A DNA stretch of 64,000 nt, taken from NCBI GenBank assembly GCA_023251555.1, contig JAHEYN010000010.1, positions 44,323-108,322 of the forward strand, written 5' to 3'. Made by a program: the position numbers and the translations under genes. The notes beneath the pieces are model-generated. The model was not told where the DNA came from and did not search any database. It saw only the letters and a list, made by a program, of their open reading frames with translations. This document shows positions 36,120 through 43,825 of the stretch, one piece after another. The DNA comes from Bacteroidota bacterium. GTDB taxonomy: Bacteria; Bacteroidota; Bacteroidia; AKYH767-A; JAHEYN01. Every line of letters starts with the position of its first letter. Position 1 is the first letter of the stretch.

Positions 36120-37259
36120 ATGGATTTTAATCATAGCGAAAACCAGAAGATGATAGCGGATGCTATCAGGAAATTTGGGGATGAGCATATCAGGCCAAAG
36201 ATGATGGAGTGGGATGAGTCTCAGGAATTTCCTCTGGATGTGTTTCGTAAACTTGGAGCCATGGGTATGATGGGTGTGCTTGTGCCTGTTGAATACGGAG
36301 GCGCAGGACTGGGTTATGACGAATATGTTACTGTTATTTCAGAGATTTCAAAGATTGATGGATCTATAGGCCTTTCTGTTGCAGCTCACAATTCGTTATG
36401 CACCGGCCATATTATGCTTTTTGCCAACGGAGATCAAAAAAAGAAATGGCTTCCTAAACTTGCATCTGCCGAGTGGATCGGTGCATGGGGCCTCACGGAA
36501 ACAGGGACAGGGTCTGACGCAGGGAACATGCTCACTACAGCCGTGAAGGACGGCGATTACTATGTAATCAATGGCTCAAAGAATTTTATCACACATGGAA
36601 AAACCGGCAACATAGCAGTTGTAATTGTAAGGACGGGAAATACAGGAGATTCTCATGGAATGACGGCTTTCGGAATTGAAAAGGGTACCCCCGGATTTTC
36701 CGCCGGAAGGAAAGAGAATAAACTTGGGATGCGGGCCTCCGAAACAACAGAATTAATATTTGATAATTGCAGAGTACATAAAAGTAATATAATCGGTGAA
36801 GTGGGAGAGGGATTTGTTCAGTCAATGAAAGTTCTTGACGGCGGACGAATTTCAATTGCAGCTCTTGCACTTGGTATCGCAAAAGGAGCATACGAGGCCT
36901 CGGTAAAATACTCGAAAGAGAGAAAGCAGTTTGGCAAATCAATATCTGAATTTCAGGCTATCTCTTTTAAACTGGCAGATATGGCCACCTCCATTGAAGC
37001 CGCTGAATTACTTATTTATCATGCTGCAGACCTGAAGAACAGGAAACTGAAAATGACAAAAGAATCTGCTATGGCTAAATATTATGCATCTGAGGTTGCG
37101 GTACGTGTTTCAACAGACGCTGTCCAGATTTTCGGTGGTTATGGTTACACTAAGGATTTTCCGGTAGAAAAGTATTACAGGGATTCGAAACTCTGTACCA
37201 TAGGTGAGGGAACTTCGGAAATACAGAAGATAGTAATAGCAAGGGAGATACTACAATAA
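36120..37259 (+). CDS. Acyl-CoA dehydrogenase
   Basis: This FAD enzyme makes the alpha-beta double bond in acyl-CoA; electrons go to ETF. The 379 residues are standard for the short-chain family: N-terminal helices, the WGLTETGTGSDAGNMLTTA FAD-binding strand, ERKQFGKSISEFQAISFKLA and IFGGYGYTKDFPVEKYYRD. The catalytic base is Glu363 in GEGTSEIQ, the usual SCAD/BCAD position. No other beta-oxidation gene is adjacent. Chain-length preference is not predicted. Confidence 0.94.
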   Translation: MDFNHSENQKMIADAIRKFGDEHIRPKMMEWDESQEFPLDVFRKLGAMGMMGVLVPVEYGGAGLGYDEYVTVISEISKIDGSIGLSVAAHNSLCTGHIMLFANGDQKKKWLPKLASAEWIGAWGLTETGTGSDAGNMLTTAVKDGDYYVINGSKNFITHGKTGNIAVVIVRTGNTGDSHGMTAFGIEKGTPGFSAGRKENKLGMRASETTELIFDNCRVHKSNIIGEVGEGFVQSMKVLDGGRISIAALALGIAKGAYEASVKYSKERKQFGKSISEFQAISFKLADMATSIEAAELLIYHAADLKNRKLKMTKESAMAKYYASEVAVRVSTDAVQIFGGYGYTKDFPVEKYYRDSKLCTIGEGTSEIQKIVIAREILQ

Positions 37260-37263
37260 ACAG

Positions 37264-37294
37264 TTTGTATTGTTGTAATTAAGTTTTACCTTTG
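37264..37294 (+). promoter_or_regulatory. Consensus Bacteroidota promoter for rpsU
   Basis: TTTG at 37264-37267, 19 bases of spacer and TACCTTTG at 37287-37294 match the TTTG-N19-TAnnTTTG consensus without a mismatch. The start of rpsU is 29 bases downstream, so a short leader is expected. Confidence 0.85.
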
Positions 37295-37323
37295 CAATCC
37301 TTTTAAACAAAGAAATAAATAAC

Positions 37324-37524
37324 ATGATTATTATTCCCATTAAAGAAAACGAAGCTATTGATAAGGCGCTTAAGCGGTTTAAGAAAAAATTTGAAAAGAC
37401 CGGGGTTATTAAAGAGCTAAGAGAAAGACAATCCTATACAAAACCTTCTGTAAGGCGTAGGGACGTTATCAAGAAGGCAATATACAAGAATACAATTCTT
37501 CTTGGAGAAGGAGGCGTTTTATAG
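37324..37524 (+). CDS. rpsU: 30S ribosomal protein S21 (bS21)
   Basis: bS21 sits beside the anti-Shine-Dalgarno end of 16S rRNA. The 66-residue sequence (IPIKENEAIDKALKRFKKKF, KTGVIKELRERQSYTKPSV, RRDVIKKAIYK) is canonical. The leader between promoter and ATG has no AGGAGG-like sequence. It is followed 75 bases later by the Xer recombinase and then the hibernation factor gene, a conserved Bacteroidota order. Confidence 0.95.
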   Translation: MIIIPIKENEAIDKALKRFKKKFEKTGVIKELRERQSYTKPSVRRRDVIKKAIYKNTILLGEGGVL

Positions 37525-37599
37525 CCTTCCTTTGTTAGGATTTCCGCCCTTCCCCTGGCTTTTTTATGATATTATTCCCGTTTACTGAAGCTTTCTGTT

Positions 37600-38490
37600 A
37601 TGACGAACGTTGCGGAGAAGTTTATAGAATACATACAATACGAAAAGCGGTATTCTCCTCATACAATAACGTCATATAAGAATGATCTCGCCCAGTTTTT
37701 TGCTTATCTTTCTGCAGTCTATCAGTTGTCGGACATAAAGGAAGTAAATCATCTGATTGTCCGCTCCTGGATGGTCAGCCTTGTTGAAAAAAAAATAGAT
37801 CCCAGATCAATCAACAGGAAAGTTACTACTCTTAAGTCCTTTTACAGATTTTTGTTGCGGGAGGGCATACTTTTCGAAAACCCGATGCTCAAAATACAAG
37901 CTCCTAAAATAGCAAAAAAATTACCCTTATTCGTTGAGAAGGATAAAATGACTCTTTTATTTGACCATGTTAATTTTGGTGAAGGATTTTCTGCTTTTCG
38001 CGACCGCCTGCTGATGGAGATATTTTATTCAACAGGGGTAAGGCTTTCGGAGTTGATTAACCTGAAAGAAGCAGATGTTGATCTCGGCCAACTTTCACTC
38101 AAGGTTCTTGGCAAGCGGAATAAGGAACGCATTATCCCCTTTTCCCATGCCCTAAAACAACATATAGCAGATTATCTTGAACTGAAGAATAAGCAGAGCT
38201 TTAAAAACAAGTCCCTGTATGTCTTTGTGACAGATAACGGAGAGAAGTTATATTCAAAATTTGTTTATAGGCTTACCGTGAAACTGCTTGGTCAGGTAAC
38301 CACAATGAAAAAGAAGAGCCCCCATGTTTTGCGTCATACATTTGCGACTCATATGCTGAATAACGGGGCCGATATTAATGCAATTAAAGAATTACTTGGG
38401 CATGCTAATCTGGCGGCAACACAGGTATATACACATAATACGATTGAGAAATTAAAAAATATCCACAAACAATCCCATCCAAAGGCATAA
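37600..38490 (+). CDS. xerC: Tyrosine recombinase XerC/XerD
   Basis: Xer recombinases resolve chromosome dimers at dif. The 296-residue protein has the N-terminal SAM-like core-binding domain (EKRYSPHTITSYKNDLAQFF) and the catalytic domain with Arg148 (STGVRLSEL), a Lys in VLGKRNKER, His242 and Arg245 (HVLRHTFATHM), His268 (LLGHANL) and the nucleophile Tyr277 (TQVYTHNT). The position between rpsU and the hibernation factor, with no integrative element nearby, favours a housekeeping Xer protein. XerC versus XerD cannot be settled by eye. Confidence 0.9.
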   Translation: MTNVAEKFIEYIQYEKRYSPHTITSYKNDLAQFFAYLSAVYQLSDIKEVNHLIVRSWMVSLVEKKIDPRSINRKVTTLKSFYRFLLREGILFENPMLKIQAPKIAKKLPLFVEKDKMTLLFDHVNFGEGFSAFRDRLLMEIFYSTGVRLSELINLKEADVDLGQLSLKVLGKRNKERIIPFSHALKQHIADYLELKNKQSFKNKSLYVFVTDNGEKLYSKFVYRLTVKLLGQVTTMKKKSPHVLRHTFATHMLNNGADINAIKELLGHANLAATQVYTHNTIEKLKNIHKQSHPKA

Positions 38491-38502
38491 AAAAGAATTA
38501 AT

Positions 38503-38802
38503 ATGAATACCAAAATCCATTCTATCCATTTTGATGCTGATAAGAAACTTATAGAGTACATCATGGAAAAAACTCAGAAGATGGCACAATTTCATGAGAA
38601 CATAATTGATAGTGAAGTGTTTCTTAAACTTGAAAAATCCGGGCCGGCTGAAAACAAAGTGATTGAGGTAAAATTGAAAACACCTGGGAAAACGCTCTTT
38701 GCAAAGGAATGTGGGAAAACATTTGAAGAAGCTGCGGATATTGTCATGCAGGCCTTATCCAGGCAGGTAAAAAAGCAAAAAGAGAAACAAAAAAGATTAT
38801 GA
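38503..38802 (+). CDS. hpf: Ribosome hibernation-promoting factor, short HPF/RaiA type
   Basis: This small protein binds between the 30S head and platform and silences ribosomes in stationary phase. The 99 residues form one beta-alpha-beta-beta-beta-alpha domain (NTKIHSIHFDADKKLIEYIM, VIEVKLKTPGKTLFAKECG, TFEEAADIVMQALSRQVKKQ). The C-terminal dimerisation domain of long HPF is absent. It starts 12 bases after the Xer gene and is probably cotranscribed with it. Confidence 0.92.
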   Translation: MNTKIHSIHFDADKKLIEYIMEKTQKMAQFHENIIDSEVFLKLEKSGPAENKVIEVKLKTPGKTLFAKECGKTFEEAADIVMQALSRQVKKQKEKQKRL

Positions 38803-38871
38803 AGAGTTTTTGTTAAAAATATCCGATTTTCGGACCGGAGGTTTTTGTTCAGAAAAAAAGTATAAATAAAT

Positions 38872-38903
38872 TTTGTCGAAAACAATAAATGTTTGTACAT
38901 TTG
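38872..38903 (+). promoter_or_regulatory. Promoter of the tRNA-tuf operon
   Basis: TTTG at 38872-38875, a 20-base spacer and TACATTTG at 38896-38903 match the TTTG-N19/20-TAnnTTTG consensus. The first tRNA begins 40 bases after the -7 box. No other strong promoter was seen up to tuf, so this probably drives the four tRNAs and tuf. Confidence 0.85.
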
Positions 38904-38943
38904 CACTCCTTTTTTAAAGGATGTCTCTGACATGGAACGGGTT

Positions 38944-39017
38944 GCCGATGTAGCTCAGCTGGTCAGAGCTACTGATTTGTAATCAGTGGGTCGGGGGTTC
39001 GAATCCCTCCATCGGCT
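38944..39017 (+). tRNA. tRNA-Thr (anticodon TGT)
   Basis: The 7-bp acceptor stem GCCGATG/CATCGGC, the D arm (AGCTCAGCTGGTCAGAGCT), the anticodon stem ACTGA/TCAGT with loop TTTGTAA and a GGTTCGAATCC T arm are all complete. Anticodon TGT reads ACA and other Thr codons. CCA is not encoded. It is the first gene of the cluster. Confidence 0.96.
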
Positions 39018-39070
39018 CACTTTCGGCGAGAAAGGGAATGTTCTTAAAATACTGAAGAAAGAATCGGGAA

Positions 39071-39153
39071 GGGGAGATTCCAGAGTGGCCAAATGGGGCA
39101 GACTGTAAATCTGTTGTCTTGCGACTTCGGAGGTTCGAATCCTCCTCTCCCCA
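39071..39153 (+). tRNA. tRNA-Tyr (anticodon GTA)
   Basis: The acceptor stem GGGGAGA/TCTCCCC, anticodon loop CTGTAAA and a long variable arm (class II, TTGTCTTGCGACTTC region) identify tRNA-Tyr. The T arm GGAGGTTCGAATCCTCC is perfect. CCA is not encoded. Confidence 0.96.
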
Positions 39154-39176
39154 CTTGACATATCAGAATAACTGAG

Positions 39177-39249
39177 GCGGAAGTAGCTCATTTGGTAGAG
39201 CATCAGCCTTCCAAGCTGAGGGTAGCCGGTTCGAGCCCGGTCTTCCGCT
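39177..39249 (+). tRNA. tRNA-Gly (anticodon TCC)
   Basis: Acceptor stem GCGGAAG/CTTCCGC, anticodon stem TCAGC/GCTGA with loop CTTCCAA, and T arm CCGGTTCGAGCCCGG are complete. Anticodon TCC reads GGA and GGG. Confidence 0.96.
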
Positions 39250-39292
39250 CAAACCAGGGAAGCGAAAGCAGGCGGAAGATAACAGTCTTAAA

Positions 39293-39365
39293 GCCGATGT
39301 AGCTCAGTTGGTAGAGTGCGTCCTTGGTAAGGACGAGGTCACGGGTTCAAATCCCGTCATTGGCT
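39293..39365 (+). tRNA. tRNA-Thr (anticodon GGT)
   Basis: Acceptor stem GCCGATG/CATTGGC contains one G-T pair. The anticodon stem CGTCC/GGACG has loop TTGGTAA, and the T arm ACGGGTTCAAATCCCGT is intact. Anticodon GGT reads ACC and ACU. It has the same acceptor and D-arm start as the first tRNA-Thr. It precedes tuf by 85 bases. Confidence 0.96.
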
Positions 39366-39450
39366 CTTGATTAAGGAATAACAGGGTAAAATAACGAGGC
39401 AATAAGCAATATCAATCACAAATAACACTATCATTTAATAAATCTCAATT

Positions 39451-40641
39451 ATGGCAACAAAAGAAAAATTCGACCGTTCCAAACCACATGTGAATATTGG
39501 AACTATTGGTCACGTAGATCACGGTAAGACTACTCTTACTGCGGCTATTACTATGGTGCTTGCTCAGAAAGGGCTTGCAGAAAAGAGATCTTTTGACTCA
39601 ATTGACAATGCCCCGGAAGAAAAAGAAAGGGGTATCACTATTAATACAGCCCACGTTGAATACCAGACAGATAAAAGGCATTATGCCCACGTTGACTGCC
39701 CCGGCCACGCTGACTATGTCAAGAACATGGTTACAGGTGCCGCGCAAATGGATGGAGCTATCCTTGTGGTTGCAGCAACCGACGGTCCTATGCCACAAAC
39801 ACGCGAGCATATCCTTCTTGCCCGCCAGGTTGGTGTTCCCAAGATAGTTGTTTTTATGAATAAAGTGGATATGGTGGATGATCCCGAACTGCTGGATCTC
39901 GTCGAAATGGAGATACGGTCATTGCTCAGTTTCTATGAGTTCGACGGCGATAATATTCCTATTATCAGGGGATCTGCACTTGGCGCCTTAAACCTTGATG
40001 CAAAATGGACCCCCAAGATATTTGAGCTCATGGAGGCTGTTGACAGCTATATTCCCATCCCTCCCCGTCAGGTTGATCTGCCCTTCCTCATGCCAATTGA
40101 GGACGTTTTCTCAATTACAGGCCGTGGCACTGTCGCTACAGGCAGGATAGAAAGAGGAGTGATCAACTCAGGTGATGACGTAGATATTGTAGGAATGCGT
40201 CCCGATAAACTCAAATCCACAGTTACAGGAGTTGAAATGTTCAGGAAGATTCTTGACCGCGGAGAAGCAGGGGACAACGTAGGTATTCTTCTTAGAGGTA
40301 TAGAAAAGGATGATATCCGCAGGGGAATGGTAATTGCAAAACCCAACTCAATAACTCCTCACACTGAGTTTAAGGCGGAAATATATGTTCTGAAAAAAGA
40401 AGAAGGAGGCCGTCATACTCCTTTCCATAATAAATACAGGCCTCAGTTTTATCTCAGGACTACCGATGTTACCGGAGAAATTACCCTTCCGCAGGGAAGA
40501 GAAATGGTAATGCCGGGAGACAATGTTACAATATCTGTTTCCCTGATTCAGCCTGTGGCTATGGAAAAGGGTCTCCGGTTTGCGATTCGTGAAGGAGGAA
40601 GAACTGTTGGAGCCGGGCAGGTAATAGAAATTGTAAAGTAA
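39451..40641 (+). CDS. tuf: Elongation factor Tu
   Basis: EF-Tu delivers aminoacyl-tRNA to the ribosome as a GTP complex. The 396-residue protein has the G domain with [10 protein letters not shown] (P loop, residues 19-28), the switch I stretch [25 protein letters not shown] and NKVDM, followed by the two beta-barrel domains ending in [13 protein letters not shown]. It lies in the tRNA cluster upstream of tRNA-Trp and secE, the usual order. Confidence 0.98.
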   Translation: MATKEKFDRSKPHVNIGTIGHVDHGKTTLTAAITMVLAQKGLAEKRSFDSIDNAPEEKERGITINTAHVEYQTDKRHYAHVDCPGHADYVKNMVTGAAQMDGAILVVAATDGPMPQTREHILLARQVGVPKIVVFMNKVDMVDDPELLDLVEMEIRSLLSFYEFDGDNIPIIRGSALGALNLDAKWTPKIFELMEAVDSYIPIPPRQVDLPFLMPIEDVFSITGRGTVATGRIERGVINSGDDVDIVGMRPDKLKSTVTGVEMFRKILDRGEAGDNVGILLRGIEKDDIRRGMVIAKPNSITPHTEFKAEIYVLKKEEGGRHTPFHNKYRPQFYLRTTDVTGEITLPQGREMVMPGDNVTISVSLIQPVAMEKGLRFAIREGGRTVGAGQVIEIVK

Positions 40642-40709
40642 AGACTGCTAGATTGGCAGCAGACACCTGAATGATTTGCTGCCGCTGCCAACGTACCTGC
40701 ATTAGTGAT

Positions 40710-40782
40710 ACGGGTGTAGCTCAATTGGTAGAGTAGTGGTCTCCAAAACCATTGGCTGGGAGTTCGAGTCTCTCCACCCGTG
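40710..40782 (+). tRNA. tRNA-Trp (anticodon CCA)
   Basis: Acceptor stem ACGGGTG/CACCCGT with discriminator G, anticodon stem GTGGT/ACCAT with loop CTCCAAA, and a T arm around GGGAGTTCGAGTCTCTC identify tRNA-Trp. It sits between tuf and secE, as in many bacteria. Confidence 0.96.
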
Positions 40783-40798
40783 CGAGAGGTAGATTAAA

Positions 40799-40993
40799 AT
40801 GCAAAAGATAAAACTATATATCCAGGATTCTCTTAATGAACTGACCAATAAAGTTTCATGGCCGCTTTGGAGTGAATTGCAAGGCAGCACTGTAATTGTC
40901 ATGGTATCTTCATTGATAATAGCTCTGGCTATATTTGCAATGGACACAGTATTTCAAGTGATAATGAAATTCTTCTATAGCATGTTTGCTTAA
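40799..40993 (+). CDS. secE: Preprotein translocase subunit SecE
   Basis: SecE clamps the SecY channel. The 64-residue, single-helix form has the conserved amphipathic start (YIQDSLNELTNKVSWPLWSE) followed by one membrane helix (VIVMVSSLIIALAIFAMDTV). It begins 17 bases after tRNA-Trp and is followed by nusG. Confidence 0.94.
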   Translation: MQKIKLYIQDSLNELTNKVSWPLWSELQGSTVIVMVSSLIIALAIFAMDTVFQVIMKFFYSMFA

Positions 40994-41008
40994 ACACTGG
41001 AAAAGTCA

Positions 41009-41557
41009 ATGGTTGAACAAGTTAAAAAATGGTATGTGGTCAGGACGATCAGTGGCAAGGAGAAAAAGGTAAAGCAGTACCTTGAGTCTGAGCTCAATCG
41101 TCTTAAACTCAACGAGGTGGTTTCCCAGGTACTAATTCCCATGGAAAAAATATACCAGATTAAAGGAGGAAAAAAAATAAGCAAGGAGAGAAATTTCTTT
41201 CCAGGGTATATATTGGTTGAAGCAGCGCTTGCAGGAGAAATTCCGCATCTGATAGAAAATATTCCCGGCGTTATTAATTTTCTCGGGGTAAAGGGAGAAT
41301 CTCCCACTCCTTTAAGAATGACTGAGGTCAACAGGATTCTTGGAAGGGTAGATGAGTTGGCTGATAGCGAAGAAAAAGTGGTAGTACCATACATTGTAGG
41401 AGAACCTGTAAAAGTTATTGACGGGCCGTTTAACAGTTTTACAGGTACTATTGAAGAGATAAATGAGGAAAAGAAAAAACTTAAGGTGATGGTTAAAATT
41501 TTTGGAAGAAAAACCCCGCTGGAATTAGGTTATATGCAAGTAGAAAAGGAATCATAA
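41009..41557 (+). CDS. nusG: Transcription termination/antitermination protein NusG
   Basis: NusG binds RNA polymerase and links it to Rho or the ribosome. The 182-residue protein has the NGN domain ([40 protein letters not shown]) and a C-terminal KOW motif ([20 protein letters not shown]). It lies between secE and rplK, one base before the latter. Confidence 0.96.
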   Translation: MVEQVKKWYVVRTISGKEKKVKQYLESELNRLKLNEVVSQVLIPMEKIYQIKGGKKISKERNFFPGYILVEAALAGEIPHLIENIPGVINFLGVKGESPTPLRMTEVNRILGRVDELADSEEKVVVPYIVGEPVKVIDGPFNSFTGTIEEINEEKKKLKVMVKIFGRKTPLELGYMQVEKES

Positions 41558-41558
41558 A

Positions 41559-42008
41559 ATGGCAAAAGAAATAAGCGCGATTGTAAAATTACAAATCAAA
41601 GGTGGTGCTGCTAATCCGGCGCCTCCTATAGGTCCTGCCCTGGGTGCAAAAGGTATTAATATCATGGATTTCTGCAAGCAGTTTAATGCCAGAACCCAGG
41701 ATAAAGCGGGCAAAGTTTTACCTGTTATTATTACTGCATATACGGACAAGTCATTTGAATTCATTATAAAAACCCCTCCTGTGGCTGCGCAATTGTTGGA
41801 GGCAACAAAGCAAAAATCAGGATCTGCTGAGCCGAACAGAAAGAAGGTGGGGACAGTAACCTGGACACAGGTGAAGAAAATTGCAGAGGAAAAAATGCCT
41901 GACCTGAATTGCTTTACTGTTGAGTCGGCCATGAAAATGGTTGCCGGTTCAGCCAGGAGCATGGGTATTACCGTTGAGGGAGCGTCCCCGTTTGAAAATA
42001 AAAAATAG
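41559..42008 (+). CDS. rplK: 50S ribosomal protein L11 (uL11)
   Basis: L11 forms the base of the GTPase-associated stalk. The 149-residue protein shows [20 protein letters not shown] at the N terminus and [11 protein letters not shown] at the C terminus. It follows nusG by one base, so the two are probably translationally coupled. Confidence 0.97.
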   Translation: MAKEISAIVKLQIKGGAANPAPPIGPALGAKGINIMDFCKQFNARTQDKAGKVLPVIITAYTDKSFEFIIKTPPVAAQLLEATKQKSGSAEPNRKKVGTVTWTQVKKIAEEKMPDLNCFTVESAMKMVAGSARSMGITVEGASPFENKK

Positions 42009-42035
42009 TATCGCGAATTATAATATTAAGAAATC

Positions 42036-42734
42036 ATGGTAAAGGCTGGTAAGAAATGGAAAGGCGCGTCTGCAAAAGTCGATCTTGGCAAAACATATAG
42101 CGTGGAAGAGGCTGCAAGGATTGTGAAAGAAATTACGTTCACCAAATTTGATGCTTCCGTTGACTTAAGCATTCGCCTTGGTGTTGATCCCAAAAAGGCC
42201 AATCAGATGGTAAGAGGGGTTGTGACACTTCCTCATGGTACAGGGAAGTCTGTCAGGGTACTCGTTCTTTGTACCCCGGAAAAGGAGCAGGAGGCTAAAG
42301 ATGCAGGTGCAGATTATGTTGGGCTTGATGAATATATAAAGAAAATTGAACAGGGGTGGACAGATATTGATATTGTAATTACAATGCCCTCTGTGATGGG
42401 TAAAGTGGGTAAACTTGGAAAAATACTGGGCCCGAGGAACCTGATGCCAAACCCTAAAACCGGAACTGTCACAAATGACCTGGCTAAAGCAGTTAAAGAG
42501 GTGAAAGCCGGCAAGATAGATTTTAAAGTAGATAAGCAGGGCATTATTCATTCTTCAGTGGCTAAAGTGTCCTTTGACAGTACTAAGATTGCAGATAATG
42601 CGAACGAATTATTACAGACTATAGTAAAGTTAAAGCCTTCTGCTGCTAAAGGGGTTTATCTTAGAAGCGTGTCCATGTCAAGTACCATGAGCCCCGGGAT
42701 AAGGATAGAGTCCAAAACTATTGCCGGTGCATGA
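42036..42734 (+). CDS. rplA: 50S ribosomal protein L1 (uL1)
   Basis: L1 builds the stalk that guides E-site tRNA out. The 232-residue protein has [39 protein letters not shown] and [18 protein letters not shown] [17 protein letters not shown]. In several bacteria L1 represses the rplKA transcript; no mimic of its rRNA site was sought in detail. Confidence 0.97.
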   Translation: MVKAGKKWKGASAKVDLGKTYSVEEAARIVKEITFTKFDASVDLSIRLGVDPKKANQMVRGVVTLPHGTGKSVRVLVLCTPEKEQEAKDAGADYVGLDEYIKKIEQGWTDIDIVITMPSVMGKVGKLGKILGPRNLMPNPKTGTVTNDLAKAVKEVKAGKIDFKVDKQGIIHSSVAKVSFDSTKIADNANELLQTIVKLKPSAAKGVYLRSVSMSSTMSPGIRIESKTIAGA

Positions 42735-42755
42735 TGATATTAAAACAATAAGAAA

Positions 42756-43280
42756 ATGAAACGCGAGCAAAAAGACCAGTTAATAAACAGTTTGGCCGAA
42801 GAGTTGAAAGACGGTAGGAATTTTTACATTACAGACATCTCAACCCTTACCGTTGATAAAACAAACCAACTCAGGAGGCTGTGTTTTAATAAAGGGGTTT
42901 CTGTAAAAGTTGTCAAAAATTCATTGATACAAAAAGCTCTTGAAAAGACGGGGGCTGATTATTCTCAGATATTTTCTGTCCTTAAAGGTTCATCAGCGCT
43001 TATGTTTTCGGAAATCACCAATATGCCCGCAAAAGCTATAAAGGAATTCCGGAAGGACAACAGCAAGCCTGTTTTGAAGGCTGCATATATCGAATCTTCT
43101 TTTTATATAGGAGATAATCAACTGGATACTCTTTCCAGCCTGAAGTCGAAAAACGAACTTATTGCCGAGATTGTAATGTTGCTTCAATCTCCTGCAAAAA
43201 ATGTGCTTGGTGCTCTACAGTCGGGCAGAACGAAAATTTCAGGTATTGTTAAAACTTTGTCTGAAAGGAAAGAAAGTTAG
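42756..43280 (+). CDS. rplJ: 50S ribosomal protein L10 (uL10)
   Basis: L10 anchors L7/L12 dimers to the stalk. The 174-residue protein starts MKREQKDQLINSLAEELKDG and has VKVVKNSLIQKALEKTG and a C-terminal helical L12-binding region. It lies 21 bases after rplA and 46 bases before rplL. Confidence 0.96.
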   Translation: MKREQKDQLINSLAEELKDGRNFYITDISTLTVDKTNQLRRLCFNKGVSVKVVKNSLIQKALEKTGADYSQIFSVLKGSSALMFSEITNMPAKAIKEFRKDNSKPVLKAAYIESSFYIGDNQLDTLSSLKSKNELIAEIVMLLQSPAKNVLGALQSGRTKISGIVKTLSERKES

Positions 43281-43326
43281 GAACTTCACAACAATTATAT
43301 AATCACTAAATTAAAACCTGAGAACT

Positions 43327-43707
43327 ATGGCAGATTTAAAAGCGTTCGCTGAGCAGTTGGTTAACCTGACTGTGAAAGAAGTAAATGAATTGGCAAAAAT
43401 TTTAAAAGACGAATACGGCATTGAGCCCGCAGCTGCAGCTGTTGCTGTTGCTGCCGGTGGAGGTGCCGCAGCTGGAGGTGCCGCAGTTGCAGAAAAAAGC
43501 ACTTTTGATGTGATATTAAAATCTCCCGGTGGTGCGAAGCTTGCAATTGTTAAACTCGTGAAAGAGATTACCGGGCTTGGACTGAAAGAGGCAAAAGACC
43601 TTGTTGACGCTGCTCCTAAACCTGTGAAAGAAGGCATTTCGAAAGAAGATGCAAATGCCATCAAAACTCAATTGGAAGAAGCAGGAGCAGAAGTTGAAGT
43701 TAAGTAA
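43327..43707 (+). CDS. rplL: 50S ribosomal protein L7/L12 (bL12)
   Basis: L12 recruits translational GTPases. The 126-residue protein has an N-terminal dimerisation domain ([20 protein letters not shown]), an Ala/Gly-rich hinge ([20 protein letters not shown]) and the C-terminal factor-binding domain ([36 protein letters not shown]). It is followed by a strong hairpin before rpoB. Confidence 0.97.
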   Translation: MADLKAFAEQLVNLTVKEVNELAKILKDEYGIEPAAAAVAVAAGGGAAAGGAAVAEKSTFDVILKSPGGAKLAIVKLVKEITGLGLKEAKDLVDAAPKPVKEGISKEDANAIKTQLEEAGAEVEVK

Positions 43708-43721
43708 ACACCCTGCCTGTT

Positions 43722-43768
43722 AAAAGCTGATATAGGCTTCAGTATAGACTGAGGCCTGTAGCTGTTTT
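43722..43768 (+). terminator. Attenuator-like hairpin between rplL and rpoB
   Basis: A 10-bp stem (43734-43743 AGGCTTCAGT with 43748-43757 ACTGAGGCCT, one G-T pair) closes on ATAG. An outer AGCT/AGCT pair at 43725-43728 and 43760-43763 extends it. The sequence GTTTTGTGTTGTT follows. In E. coli a partial terminator at this place lowers rpoBC expression relative to the ribosomal proteins; the same role is inferred here. Confidence 0.7.
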
Positions 43769-43825
43769 GTGTTGTTCGTTCTTTCTTAGTAAAACAGTAA
43801 AGTAACATCCCTAAAAATTAAAGCC

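Noticed and set aside
38944..39365. tRNA cluster next to a Xer recombinase gene as an integration site of a genomic island
   Set aside because: The tRNAs are complete, no repeated tRNA end or phage gene is found, and the Xer gene sits between rpsU and hpf as a housekeeping gene.
40653..40691. 8-bp inverted repeat TTGGCAGC/GCTGCCAA between tuf and tRNA-Trp, considered as a terminator
   Set aside because: The loop is 23 bases and no T run follows; a tRNA processing structure is as likely, so it is not listed as a terminator.
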